From contig JACIYH010000023.1 in assembly GCA_014360055.1 (NCBI GenBank), positions 1 to 33,301 on the forward strand: a stretch of DNA of 33,301 nt, read 5' to 3'. The position numbers and the translations under genes were made by a program. Below are positions 6,508 to 14,722 of this stretch, piece after piece. Numbering within the stretch: the stretch's first letter is position 1; each line of letters starts with the position of its first letter. This DNA is from Bacillota bacterium. GTDB lineage: Bacteria; Bacillota; Sulfobacillia; JACIYH01. Below the pieces are notes generated by a model that saw only the letters and a program-made list of their open reading frames with translations, made no database searches and had not been told where the DNA came from.

Positions 6508-8028
6508 ATGGAGATCATGACCATTACCGCCACACCGCTGGTGGATGCCCTCACCGAGTACGCCCGCCAGGGGGTGATCAGGTTCCACATGCCCGGGCAC
6601 CGGGGAGGTCGGGCCTGCCCCGACCCGCTCCGCGACTGGCTGGGAGAGGCCATGCGCCTGGACGCCACGGGCGTGCTGGGCCTGGACGACCTGCACCAGC
6701 CGGGCGGGGTGCTGCAGATTGCTCAGGAACTGGCCGCCCGCTGCTTCGGAGCCGATCACACCTTCTTCCTGGTGAACGGCACCTCCGCCGGAGTCCACGC
6801 CATGATCCTGGCCACCTGCGGCCCGGGCGACAAGATCGTGGTGGCCCGTAACCTGCACAAGTCCGCCCTGGCGGGGCTGATCCTGTCGGGGGCCCACCCG
6901 GTGTACGTGCGGCCGGAACTCGACGAGGAGTTCGGTGTCAGCATGGGGGTGGAGGCGGCCACCATCGCCGCCGCGCTGGAGGCCCATCCCGGGGTGCGGG
7001 CCGTGCTGGTGGTGAACCCCACGTACTATGGGGTCACGTCGGATCTGGAGGCCATCGCCGCCGTAACCCACAGCCATGACATCCCCCTGCTGGTGGACGA
7101 GGCCCACGGGCCCCACTTCCGCTTTCACCCCGCCCTGCCGACCCCCGCCCTGGAAGCCGGGGCCGATGCGGCCGCCCAGGGTATCCACAAGATCCTCTCG
7201 GGGTTGACCCAGGCCTCCTTCCTGCACCTGAAGGGGCCCCGGGTGGACGCCACCCGCATGGGGGACGTCCTCCGGGTGCTGCAGAGCACCAGCGCGTCCT
7301 ACCTCCTCATGGCTTCCCTGGATGCCGCCCGCGCCCAGATGGTGCGGGAGGGAGGGCACCTGTGGGACCGTGCCCTGGAACTGGCGGCTCTCCTGCGCGA
7401 AGGGGTGGCCGCCATCCCCGGCCTCAGGACCTTCGGGCGCGAACGCGCGGGCACGCCCGGCTTCCACGACCTCGACCCGACCAAGGTCACCGTGCAGGTG
7501 ACCGGCGTGGGGCTCACCGGTCCGGAAGCGGAGCACATCCTGCGCTACCATCACGGCATCCAGGCGGAAATGTCCGACCTGTACAACCTGCTCTTCATCG
7601 TGGGATACGGCAACACGAGAGAGGAGGTCCTGCACCTCCTCGACGCCCTGGCCACCGTGGCCCGCGAGGCGGGCAGAAAGGCAAGCGGGCATCGCGGGCC
7701 CGCGGGGACGCTCTCGCAGGAAAACCGTGTGAGGGGGCAGGTGCCGGCCGCACCCCTTCCCGCCCCGATGCCCCTGCCCCCCATTCCTCCGCTGGAAGTG
7801 TTGCCGCGGGAAGCGTTCTTCCGCCCCGCCCGAAGCGTGCCCCTGGAACAGTCGCGCGGCCGCATTTCGGCGGAGACCGTCACCTGCTACCCCCCCGGCA
7901 TACCGGTACTGGGTCCGGGCGAGGTAGTGACCCCCGAGGTACTGGAGTACCTCCTCACCATCCGCAGCACGGGATTGCGCATCTCGGGCCCGGCCGACCC
8001 CGAGTTGCGACGGCTACGCGTCCTCTAG
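6508..8028 (+). CDS. PLP-dependent Orn/Lys/Arg decarboxylase family protein
   Basis: The 506-residue protein is a fold-type I PLP enzyme of the Gram-positive SpeA/YaaO (Orn/Lys/Arg decarboxylase) group. It shows FHMPGHRGG (26-34), LDDLHQP (59-65), the phosphate-binding VNGTSAG (89-95), VDEAHGPHF with Asp197 and His200, and the Schiff-base lysine in GIHKILSGLTQ (Lys228). The C-terminal domain ends with TVTCYPPGIPVLGPGE, typical of this family. Homologues decarboxylate arginine or lysine in polyamine synthesis; substrate choice cannot be read from sequence. A proline-rich linker of about 40 residues separates the PLP core from the C-terminal domain. Start ATG 6508 has GGAGG 8 nt upstream. Confidence 0.88.
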   Translation: MEIMTITATPLVDALTEYARQGVIRFHMPGHRGGRACPDPLRDWLGEAMRLDATGVLGLDDLHQPGGVLQIAQELAARCFGADHTFFLVNGTSAGVHAMILATCGPGDKIVVARNLHKSALAGLILSGAHPVYVRPELDEEFGVSMGVEAATIAAALEAHPGVRAVLVVNPTYYGVTSDLEAIAAVTHSHDIPLLVDEAHGPHFRFHPALPTPALEAGADAAAQGIHKILSGLTQASFLHLKGPRVDATRMGDVLRVLQSTSASYLLMASLDAARAQMVREGGHLWDRALELAALLREGVAAIPGLRTFGRERAGTPGFHDLDPTKVTVQVTGVGLTGPEAEHILRYHHGIQAEMSDLYNLLFIVGYGNTREEVLHLLDALATVAREAGRKASGHRGPAGTLSQENRVRGQVPAAPLPAPMPLPPIPPLEVLPREAFFRPARSVPLEQSRGRISAETVTCYPPGIPVLGPGEVVTPEVLEYLLTIRSTGLRISGPADPELRRLRVL

Positions 8029-8109
8029 CACGCGGACGTCTCCTCGTTTGCCCCGGAGCCGTTCCTGGCGAACGGGCTTCTCGCATATAGATGAGCCGGG
8101 GGGACACCT

Positions 8110-9756
8110 GTGGAAGGTCTAGTGACCAACGTCTGGACAACGGTGGAACCGGGTCCGGGCGGACAGCCTATTTCCACCGTGGTGCTGGAAAGCACTCGAC
8201 CCCCTGCCACCTGGCAGGTGAAAGAGCGGGGACCCCTGGAAGTGGAGGTCGCCGTGTCCGGTCTGGCCCTCAACTTCCCTCCTTCCCGTGTCGTCGCTCT
8301 GGACGGGCTGGTGCGCGAGGTGGCCGTGACCGGCCAGGAGGGAGTGACCCTCACCATATCCCTCGAGCATCCCGCTCCCCCCAACGTGGGCGTTGAAGGT
8401 GACGGCCCCTACCGCCTCGCCTGCTGGTTCGACCGGTCCCCCCTGCGGAGCATCCTGCAGGGGGTCACCGTGCTGGTGGACCCCGGGCACGGTGGCAGGG
8501 ATGCCGGGGGAAGGGGTCCCATCAACCTGCTGGAGAAGGACGTCACCCTCAAGGTGGCGCGCTACCTGGTAACCGAGTTGCGGGCCTGGGGTGCTCGACC
8601 CCTGGTCACCCGGCGCGACGACCGCGACCTGCCCGCCGCCACGCGCTTCCTCGCCGCCCGCCAGGGCGAAGCGGACCTGGTGGTAAGCCTGCACACCGAC
8701 CACCTGCGCGACCCGGAGGTGCGGGGCGTAAAGACCGCGTACTGGACTTCTCACCCCGACAGTCAGCCCTTGGCCCATCACATCCACCGCTGCCTGCTGG
8801 AGCGTACCGGCTTCCCCGACCGGGGGGTACACCGCAGCGCGCCCCCCGACCCCCACCTGCGCGTGCCCGGGGTCACGGTGGAACTGGTATGTATCAGCAA
8901 CCTCCTCGACGAAGCATGGCTTCGAAGCACCACCTTCCTCTCCCGGGCAGCGCGGGCCATCACCCGGGGCATCAAGGATCACCTGGCGGCTGCCTCCTCG
9001 CGTCCGCCCGCTGAACTGCCACCGCAGGCGGCCCGGGAGATCCGCGCACCCGCGCCGCCTGAGCGGACCCGCACCGCGCCTCACACCCGCAGAGAGCCCC
9101 CCGCCCCTCATGTAACCGGTTTCCGGGTCATACCCGTGCGTACCCACCTCCTCAGCGAAGAAGACGACATGGTGGAAGTGGTCACCCGCTACACCAGGGG
9201 CATTGCCGAACCCGGCGACGTCATCTGCGTGGCGGAATCCCCCCTGGCGGTGACCCAGGGCCGCGCCATCCCCTCTTCCGAGGTAAAGGCCGGCCTGGTC
9301 GCCCGCATCCTGAGCAAGTTCCCCGACCCCGACGGCAGCCTGGGGACCCCCCAGGCCATGCAACTGGCCATCTCCGAGGTGGGCCTGGGCCGCATCCTCC
9401 TGGGCGGTGTGGCCGCTGCGCTCGGGCGGGCCGCGGGCCGACGGGGTGACTTCTTCCGGGTGGCAGGGCAACCCCTCGCCCTCATCGACGACATCGCCGG
9501 CACCATGCCCCCGTACGACCGCCATGTGGTGCTCGGCCCCCGCCACCCCCAGAAAGTGGCCGAAGCCATCAAACGGGCCACCGGCGTGGATGCCCTGATC
9601 GCCGACGTCAACGACATCCGCTGCGTGGACATCCTGGCATCCACCACCGGCTATCCGGAGGCCCTCCTGGTGGAGGCCCTGCGCGACAACCCCTTCGGCA
9701 ATGACGACCAGTGCACGCCCATCGTGGTGCTCAAACCCCTCCGCCCGCGGAGGTGA
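8110..9756 (+). CDS. N-acetylmuramoyl-L-alanine amidase fused to F420-0:gamma-glutamyl-ligase-like domain
   Basis: One uninterrupted 548-codon frame encodes two unrelated enzymes. Residues 1-115 are beta-rich and AMIN-like. Residues 118-292 are an Amidase_3 domain with all expected zinc and catalytic residues: His127 (DPGHGGRDAG), Glu142 (LLEKD), His195 (SLHTD) and Glu258 (VELVCISN). A Pro/Arg/Ala-rich linker (about 295-335) leads to residues 338-545, which match the CofE/FbiB-type gamma-glutamyl ligase family (PF01996): IPVRTHLL, GDVICVAESPLAVTQGR, ALIDDIAGTMPPYD, and NPFGNDDQCTPIVVL near the end. The amidase would cut the glycan-peptide bond of murein; the ligase domain would add glutamate to F420-0 or a related acceptor. 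No signal peptide is evident, so how a wall amidase is exported is unclear. GTG 8110 is the frame's first start, with only a weak ribosome site. Confidence 0.85.
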   Translation: MEGLVTNVWTTVEPGPGGQPISTVVLESTRPPATWQVKERGPLEVEVAVSGLALNFPPSRVVALDGLVREVAVTGQEGVTLTISLEHPAPPNVGVEGDGPYRLACWFDRSPLRSILQGVTVLVDPGHGGRDAGGRGPINLLEKDVTLKVARYLVTELRAWGARPLVTRRDDRDLPAATRFLAARQGEADLVVSLHTDHLRDPEVRGVKTAYWTSHPDSQPLAHHIHRCLLERTGFPDRGVHRSAPPDPHLRVPGVTVELVCISNLLDEAWLRSTTFLSRAARAITRGIKDHLAAASSRPPAELPPQAAREIRAPAPPERTRTAPHTRREPPAPHVTGFRVIPVRTHLLSEEDDMVEVVTRYTRGIAEPGDVICVAESPLAVTQGRAIPSSEVKAGLVARILSKFPDPDGSLGTPQAMQLAISEVGLGRILLGGVAAALGRAAGRRGDFFRVAGQPLALIDDIAGTMPPYDRHVVLGPRHPQKVAEAIKRATGVDALIADVNDIRCVDILASTTGYPEALLVEALRDNPFGNDDQCTPIVVLKPLRPRR

Positions 9757-10179
9757 TGGCCCGTGCGCAGCAGGTCCGACTCGGGCACCCTCCGGATGCT
9801 CGACGGGGCACTAACCTTATCATGCTAGAAGACCCCGGTTAGCTATTGCTTAACCCGCGGTTAAACCTTTTCTCCGATAAGTGGGTGTAGGTGGAGTGGG
9901 GGCGGCAGATTCTGGTAGTCCTTAGGTGCCTTCCACGTCCACGTGGTAGCCCACGTTGACCCGGGCCTTCTTCCACTGGGCGACCGGTGCCTCCGGGGCG
10001 GCAAGGGCTTCACAGCCGCCTTCTCCACGGCCTCATACGGGATGCGGCGGCTGTCCTCCGCCTGCTACGTCGGAACGGCGTCAGACGGGCGGGCCGCATC
10101 ATATTATGTCCAGGAGGAGGGGACCGCTGGGGGTGGCCCGGCACCTGCTTCATCAAAGGAAGTCACGGGGGGGGCGAAG
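9757..10179 (+). other. 420-bp gap before the glycan locus, palindrome-rich
   Basis: No convincing gene is seen. An open frame from 9943 joins the methyltransferase frame but its first 79 codons are low-complexity and unlike any methyltransferase. Palindromes include TTAACC-CGC-GGTTAA (9850-9864), preceded by a second GGTTA/TTAACC pair from about 9836, and CCACGTCCACGTGG (9929-9942). These could be operator sites for the downstream locus. No good TTGACA/TATAAT pair was found. Confidence 0.4.
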
Positions 10180-10665
10180 GTGCGCCTGGAATTAGGGGCC
10201 GGTGAGCATCCTCTTCCGGGTTACGAACACCTGGACAAGAGACCGCTGGACCACATTGAGTACGTGGCGGACGCCCGGCATCTTCCCTTTGACGACAACA
10301 CCATAGACGAAATGGCGGCCTACAACCTCCTCGAGCACTTCCCCAGGGCTGAGGTGGTGCCCGTCCTGCGGGAGTGGCTGCGTGCACTCAAGCCAGGCGG
10401 GTTTCTATTTGTATACGGTCCCAACCTGCACGGGTATGCCCGAGCTTATGTGGAAGGCAGGCCGGGCTGGGACTTCCGGCGTTTCGAGATGTGGGTTTAC
10501 GGCAAGCAGGAGCACCCCGATGACTTTCACCTGGTGGGCTTCAGCCTGGAAACCCTGACGGCTGCTCTGCTGGAAGCAGGATTTGCCCGGGTCGAGCCGA
10601 TCAGCGGTCCCGAGGACGAGGTAATATGCCTGCGCGCGTACAAAGGAGGGGGCCCAGGAGCGTGA
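10180..10665 (+). CDS. Class I SAM-dependent methyltransferase (type 11-like)
   Basis: The 161-residue protein opens directly with the SAM-binding motif VRLELGAGEHPLPGYEHLDKRP, as small methyltransferases of glycan loci commonly do, followed by the acidic motif VADARHLPF, the post-motif NLLEHF and ALKPGGFLFVYGPN. GTG 10180 is therefore preferred, although the frame stays open back to 9943. It likely methylates a sugar, lipid or small acceptor made by the surrounding glycosyltransferases. Its TGA stop overlaps the ATG of the next gene (TGATG), implying translational coupling with the cysteine-rich protein and an operon start here. Confidence 0.75.
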   Translation: MRLELGAGEHPLPGYEHLDKRPLDHIEYVADARHLPFDDNTIDEMAAYNLLEHFPRAEVVPVLREWLRALKPGGFLFVYGPNLHGYARAYVEGRPGWDFRRFEMWVYGKQEHPDDFHLVGFSLETLTAALLEAGFARVEPISGPEDEVICLRAYKGGGPGA

Positions 10666-11216
10666 TGCCGGTCAGCCATCGCATCTGCGCCCGAAGCGGC
10701 GAGCCGCTCGCCGCTCAAGTAGATTGCATCCGCACCGTTCAGGTATTCGACCAGTGCGTGCTCCGCGACACCCGCAGCCAGTGCTTTCCCGTTCCGGAGG
10801 AACTGTGCGGTCCCTTCCCCTTGCCCTCCGGTAGTACAGCCACCGTCCAGGTGGCCAGCATCTCATGCAGCGTCCTCGACATCGTGCCCGCTCCCCCGCC
10901 CCACGGCCCGGATTTCAAGGTCATCACCGTTCTGGTCATGGTCGACCTCGAAATCATCATCCTCACCCAGTACGGTCTGGAAAGGTGCCGGTTTCCTGCC
11001 ACCTTTACCCTCATCCGAAGGGTCATCCTTTTCGTCCCGGACGGGGCCCGGGCTTCCTGCGAAGTGCTGGCGGCTGAGGGTAACTGGTGCCTGATCGTGG
11101 AAGGTTCTGAACCGCTGGTTTGTTGTGAGATCGAACTCTGCGTTCAGGTGGAAGCGAGCGGCACGGTGCACCTGCTCTTGCCCGTGGCCGGATTCTGCCA
11201 GCCTCGCATTATGTAA
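10665..11216 (+). CDS. Cysteine-rich SPOCS/spore-coat-like protein
   Basis: The 183-residue protein has 13 cysteines spread along its length and a strongly beta-type pattern: VQVFDQCVLRDTRSQCFPV (about 25-43), a Val/Ile-rich central strand region (VITVLVMVDLEIII), RVILFVPDGARASCEV, and CCEIELCVQVEASGTVHLLLPV near the end. This arrangement resembles Bacillota proteins annotated as SPOCS/DUF3794-related or spore-coat proteins, including the recurring VxDQC and FxPxGxxxxCEV blocks; assignment is by recalled family pattern, not by a search. No signal peptide is present, which fits a coat protein made in the mother cell. Its overlap with the methyltransferase and position ahead of GDP-mannose genes suggest it may be the protein scaffold or target of the glycan. 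ATG 10665 has GGAG four bases upstream. Confidence 0.6.
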   Translation: MPVSHRICARSGEPLAAQVDCIRTVQVFDQCVLRDTRSQCFPVPEELCGPFPLPSGSTATVQVASISCSVLDIVPAPPPHGPDFKVITVLVMVDLEIIILTQYGLERCRFPATFTLIRRVILFVPDGARASCEVLAAEGNWCLIVEGSEPLVCCEIELCVQVEASGTVHLLLPVAGFCQPRIM

Positions 11217-11240
11217 CCGTCCCCCTGCCGCCAGCATACC

Positions 11241-12422
11241 ATGCAATCAAGCCAGCCAAGCGGCGGCAGGTGGGGTGGTCAGCTGACAATGGAACAAGCA
11301 CTGGAACCCGCTGTCGGTGACAACGTGGTGGGCCTCATTCTGGCCGGAGGGCAAGGCAAGAGACTGTGGCCCAAGAGCACACCCGAGCGGCCGAAGCAAT
11401 TTCTCCGCCTGACCGGAGGTGACCACTCCCTCCTCCAGGCTACTTTCCACCGGCTTCGGCAGCTATTGCCCCCGGATCGCATCTGGGTGGTCACGCAGGC
11501 CACATACGCCGCCGAGGTACGGGATCAGCTACCCAGCCTGCCTCCCGGCCACGTGATTCTGGAGCCGGCCCCTCGCGGCACTGCTGCCGCGGCCGGACTG
11601 GCCTGCGTCATGGCGGGCTGGGAAGCGGGCAACCCCGTCCAGCTAATCGTTCCTGCCGACCACCAGGTGAAGGATGAGTCTCAGTTCGCCCGTACACTTC
11701 TCGAGGCTTCCCTGGTCGCCGATCAGGACCTGATGGTGACCGTGGGTGTCCCTCCTACCCGCCCGGAAACCGCCTACGGATACCTGAAACTGGGCGAGCG
11801 ACTCTCTGGATGGCCTTTCCCCGTGTACAGGGTGCAGCGCTTCCGGGAGAAGCCCAGCCCGCCCACGGCCCGGCGCATCTATCAGGACGGTCGGCACCTC
11901 TGGAACGCAGGCATCTTCGCCTGGAAGGTTTCTGTCTTCCTGACCCAGGTTGCTCTCTACCTGCCTGAACACGCGCGCATACTCAGGCAACTGACCGGGA
12001 CGCCGGCATCCTCCCGCAGCGAGGCGGTGCAGAGCCTTTACCCGCTTCTCCCCGCCATTTCCATCGACCACGGCCTATTGGAAAGGACGCGAACCGGCCT
12101 CGCCGTAGTCCCCGCCCGGTTCGAATGGGCCGACCTGGGGAGCTGGCCGTCACTGGAAAGGACCAGTCCCCCCGATGCTGGTGGCAACCGTTGCCGCGGT
12201 AATGCGCTGCTCCGGGACTGCAGTGGTTGCCTGGTGGACTGGGAAGGCAGGGAAGCCATCATCGTGGGAGTACGGAACCTGATCATCGCCGGAGATGGTG
12301 GCAGGCTGCTGGTCTGCGCCCGGCGCCACAGTCACCTGCTGGCCGACCTGGTGCAGGAACTCGAGCGCCACCGTGGGGAACAGGCCTCCGCTGTCCGGGG
12401 GGATCAGCCGTGCGCATCCTGA
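11241..12422 (+). CDS. manC: Mannose-1-phosphate guanylyltransferase
   Basis: The protein makes GDP-mannose from mannose-1-phosphate and GTP. It shows the nucleotidyltransferase signature LILAGGQGKRLWPKS followed by RPKQFL, the metal-binding VPADHQV, TRPETAYGYLKLG, FREKPSPPTA, and WNAGIFAWK, and ends with the FEWADLGSWPSL block typical of GMPs. At up to 393 residues it lacks the C-terminal phosphomannose isomerase domain of bifunctional enzymes. ATG 11241 has no ribosome site; ATG 11289, preceded by a G-rich AGGTGGGGTGG, may be the true start, giving 377 residues. Its end overlaps the GDP-mannose dehydratase start by 13 nt. Confidence 0.9.
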   Translation: MQSSQPSGGRWGGQLTMEQALEPAVGDNVVGLILAGGQGKRLWPKSTPERPKQFLRLTGGDHSLLQATFHRLRQLLPPDRIWVVTQATYAAEVRDQLPSLPPGHVILEPAPRGTAAAAGLACVMAGWEAGNPVQLIVPADHQVKDESQFARTLLEASLVADQDLMVTVGVPPTRPETAYGYLKLGERLSGWPFPVYRVQRFREKPSPPTARRIYQDGRHLWNAGIFAWKVSVFLTQVALYLPEHARILRQLTGTPASSRSEAVQSLYPLLPAISIDHGLLERTRTGLAVVPARFEWADLGSWPSLERTSPPDAGGNRCRGNALLRDCSGCLVDWEGREAIIVGVRNLIIAGDGGRLLVCARRHSHLLADLVQELERHRGEQASAVRGDQPCAS

Positions 12423-13390
12423 TAACCGGAATAACTGGCTTTGCCGGAAGCCATCTGGCAGAATACGCCCTGGCCCAGCCGGGCGTAGAGGTGTACGGTA
12501 CCGTACGTACCCGCAGCCGCCTCGACAACATCGTCCACTTGACGGACAGGGTGCACCTGGTCGATTGCGACCTGCGCGATCCCTTCGCGGTGCGGCGGAT
12601 GATCGCCGAGGTGAAGCCGGACCGGGTGTTTCACCTCGCCGCCCAGAGTTTCGTCCCGGCGTCCTGGGTGGCTCCGGAAGAAACGTTCACTACCAACGTA
12701 CTTTCCCAGATCAACCTCCTGGAAGCAGTGCGCCACGAATGTCCCGGTGCCCGTATCCAGGTGGCCGGCTCTTCCGAAGAGTACGGGCTGGTCTATCCGG
12801 AAGAAACGCCCATCCACGAGGATAACCCTCTCCGGCCACTCAGCCCCTACGGGGTGAGCAAGGTAGCCCAGGACCTCCTCGGGTGGCAATACCATGCCTC
12901 TTACGGCCTCCAGATAGTGCGCACGCGGGCGTTCAACCACACCGGCCCCCGGCGGGGCGAGGCGTTTGCCACCTCTAGCTTCTGCCGTCAGGTGGCCGAA
13001 ATCGAGTGCGGGCTGGCCCCGCCCGTGTTGCGGTGCGGCAACCTGGACGCGCGGAGGGACCTGACCGACGTCCGCGACACGGTCCGCGCGTACTGGCTGG
13101 TGCTGGAGGCGGGTGAACCGGGCCAGGTTTACAACGTCGCTTCCGGCAGGTGCGTGTCCATGCGCGAGGTGCTCGACATGATCTTGGGGCACGCGCGTTG
13201 CCCGGTGAGGGTAGAGGTCGACCCCGCCCGCCTGCGCCCGTCCGACGTCCCCCTGCTGGTCGGCGACGCATCCCGGCTGCGGGAGCGCACCGGCTGGGGC
13301 CCCACCATCCCGCTCGAGAGAACCCTCACCGACCTCCTGGACTACTGGCGGGAGAAGGTAGCCCGTCAGTGCAGACCCCGCGAAGGGTGA
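12410..13390 (+). CDS. gmd: GDP-mannose 4,6-dehydratase
   Basis: This short-chain dehydratase of 326 residues converts GDP-mannose to GDP-4-keto-6-deoxymannose, the precursor of GDP-rhamnose, GDP-fucose and related sugars. Visible features are the NAD(P)-binding GITGFAGSHL at the N-terminus, CDLRD, FHLAAQSFV, the catalytic region GSSEEYG, the SPYGVSK motif with Tyr and Lys, and FNHTGPRRGEAF. GTG 12410 has GGGGGG upstream and lies inside the manC 3' end, so the two genes are coupled. No reductase (RMD) or epimerase-reductase (GMER) gene follows in the window, so the final 6-deoxyhexose is unknown. Confidence 0.92.
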   Translation: MRILITGITGFAGSHLAEYALAQPGVEVYGTVRTRSRLDNIVHLTDRVHLVDCDLRDPFAVRRMIAEVKPDRVFHLAAQSFVPASWVAPEETFTTNVLSQINLLEAVRHECPGARIQVAGSSEEYGLVYPEETPIHEDNPLRPLSPYGVSKVAQDLLGWQYHASYGLQIVRTRAFNHTGPRRGEAFATSSFCRQVAEIECGLAPPVLRCGNLDARRDLTDVRDTVRAYWLVLEAGEPGQVYNVASGRCVSMREVLDMILGHARCPVRVEVDPARLRPSDVPLLVGDASRLRERTGWGPTIPLERTLTDLLDYWREKVARQCRPREG

Positions 13391-13397
13391 GACAGCC

Positions 13398-13928
13398 ATG
13401 GTCCGCGGCAAGAACATGGTATTCAACGGCTACTTCGACATCGAAGCTGCAGACGCCGAGTTCCCCATGGGATGGGTACCGGTCAACGGCGATGAGGGGA
13501 CCCGGTGGGAGTGGTCGCGCGAGTACGCCGTCCTGGGTGAACACACGGTGAAAGTGTGCAATACCTCTTATACCCGCAGCATGGTGGGAATAGTGCAGGA
13601 TCAGCGGTACGCCATCCCTGTCCGCCCCGGCGAGGCCTGGGAGCTGTCCGCCTGGATGAAGACGGAGAGGCCGGGCGTCCCACTGCGACTCATGGCCGTC
13701 CTCATGGACGACGGTCTCGGGTACCTTTCGGAATACCACCTGAAGTTCAGCTCCACCACCGAGATGCAACGGTACAGCGGGCTGGTGGTCATGCCCGCAG
13801 GGGTCACGCGGGTCAAAGTCGCCTGCGGAGTGCACGATTCCCCCGAGACCCTGCCGTCTATCCTGTGGATCTCGTGGGTCTCACTCCGTCGCATAGGAGA
13901 CTCCTCGGGTGGAGAGGACCGCAGGTGA
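13398..13928 (+). CDS. Carbohydrate-binding-module-like (CBM4_9) protein
   Basis: The 176-residue protein reads as one jelly-roll domain of the CBM4/9 type: NMVFNGYFDIE near the start, GWVPVNG, a middle strand block YAIPVRPGEAWELSAWMKTE, and the final VACGVHDSP...ILWISWVSLRRI. There is no signal peptide and no attached enzyme. Such stand-alone domains occur in Bacillota surface-polysaccharide and spore-coat clusters, where they could hold the nascent glycan or be the structural protein bound to it. ATG 13398 lies 7 nt after the gmd stop; the 3' end overlaps the next gene by 4 nt (GTGA). Confidence 0.7.
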   Translation: MVRGKNMVFNGYFDIEAADAEFPMGWVPVNGDEGTRWEWSREYAVLGEHTVKVCNTSYTRSMVGIVQDQRYAIPVRPGEAWELSAWMKTERPGVPLRLMAVLMDDGLGYLSEYHLKFSSTTEMQRYSGLVVMPAGVTRVKVACGVHDSPETLPSILWISWVSLRRIGDSSGGEDRR

Positions 13929-14722
13929 GCCGGCCTGGCCTTACCATCACCTACGTGGTTAAAGACGAGGAAGAATTCTTCCCGTTCTCCCTGCGATCCG
14001 TGCACAACGTCGCCGACGAGGTGGTGGTGGTCGACAACGGCTCGCGGGACCGGACGCCCGAGATTGCCCTCTCGTTTCCCCGGGTGCGCCTGTACACCTC
14101 GCTGTGCCAGGACTTTTCCGCACTGCGCAACCTGGCCCTCTCTAAAGTACAGACGGAGTGGGTAATGGTCCTTGACGCCGACGAGGTGTTCTATTCCCTG
14201 GTGGAGGACGTCGTGCCGCGACTGCTCGAGGTGCCCGAGGTGGACGGCTATACCTGCTGGTTTTACCACCTGATGAGGAGCTTTTACTACATGCAGAACC
14301 GGGAAGACAAGGATCCCCAGTACCGCCGCATCTTCCTTTTCCGGCTCACGCCCGGGGTGCGCTACGTCGGGGCGGTACACGAGAGACTGGTGGGGCTGGG
14401 CCCCAGTATTCGCGACTCCGGCTTGCATTATGTCCACTACGGGTACACCAAGTCTCCCGTCCTGATCCTCGAGCGCTGGAAGCATTACGCCCGCCTGAGC
14501 GGCCGGGCCGATCCCTATCCGGGAGTCGACCCGGAACACATCCTCGACGGCCGGCCCCTGCATCCGTTCCGGCGTCCCCACCCCGAGGTCATCCGCGCAT
14601 ACGTCGAATCTCGGGCTGCCGAACTGGCGGCCCAGGGACACAAACTGTACCGCCCCCCGCCGCCCGACCCGGAGGAGGAACTTACCGCCCAGCAGGGGGT
14701 AGAGCCACGTGGCTGCACCTAG
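13925..14722 (+). CDS. Glycosyltransferase family 2, paralogue A
   Basis: The 265-residue GT2 enzyme has the A-fold nucleotide-sugar features TYVVKDEEEFFPFSLRSV, VVVDNGSRDRT and an intact DxD motif in VMVLDADEVF. It is closely similar along its whole length to the next gene, including YHLMRS[FY]YYMQN, the RRIFLF block, LHYVHYGYTKSPVLILERWK and the C-terminal LHPFRRPHPEVIR. The pair therefore arose by tandem duplication. It belongs to the soluble GT2 group related to LPS core beta-glucosyltransferases. The start GTG 13925 overlaps the preceding stop and has GGAGAGGA upstream. Donor probably includes GDP- or UDP-sugars; acceptor unknown. Confidence 0.88.
   Translation: MSRPGLTITYVVKDEEEFFPFSLRSVHNVADEVVVVDNGSRDRTPEIALSFPRVRLYTSLCQDFSALRNLALSKVQTEWVMVLDADEVFYSLVEDVVPRLLEVPEVDGYTCWFYHLMRSFYYMQNREDKDPQYRRIFLFRLTPGVRYVGAVHERLVGLGPSIRDSGLHYVHYGYTKSPVLILERWKHYARLSGRADPYPGVDPEHILDGRPLHPFRRPHPEVIRAYVESRAAELAAQGHKLYRPPPPDPEEELTAQQGVEPRGCT

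Noticed and set aside
8059-8075. CCGTTC/GAACGG hairpin after the decarboxylase gene as a terminator
   Set aside because: The stem is short and no T-rich run follows.
9943-10179. N-terminal extension of the methyltransferase
   Set aside because: The 79 added residues are low-complexity; the SAM-binding motif normally lies at the very start in this family, and GTG 10180 fits.
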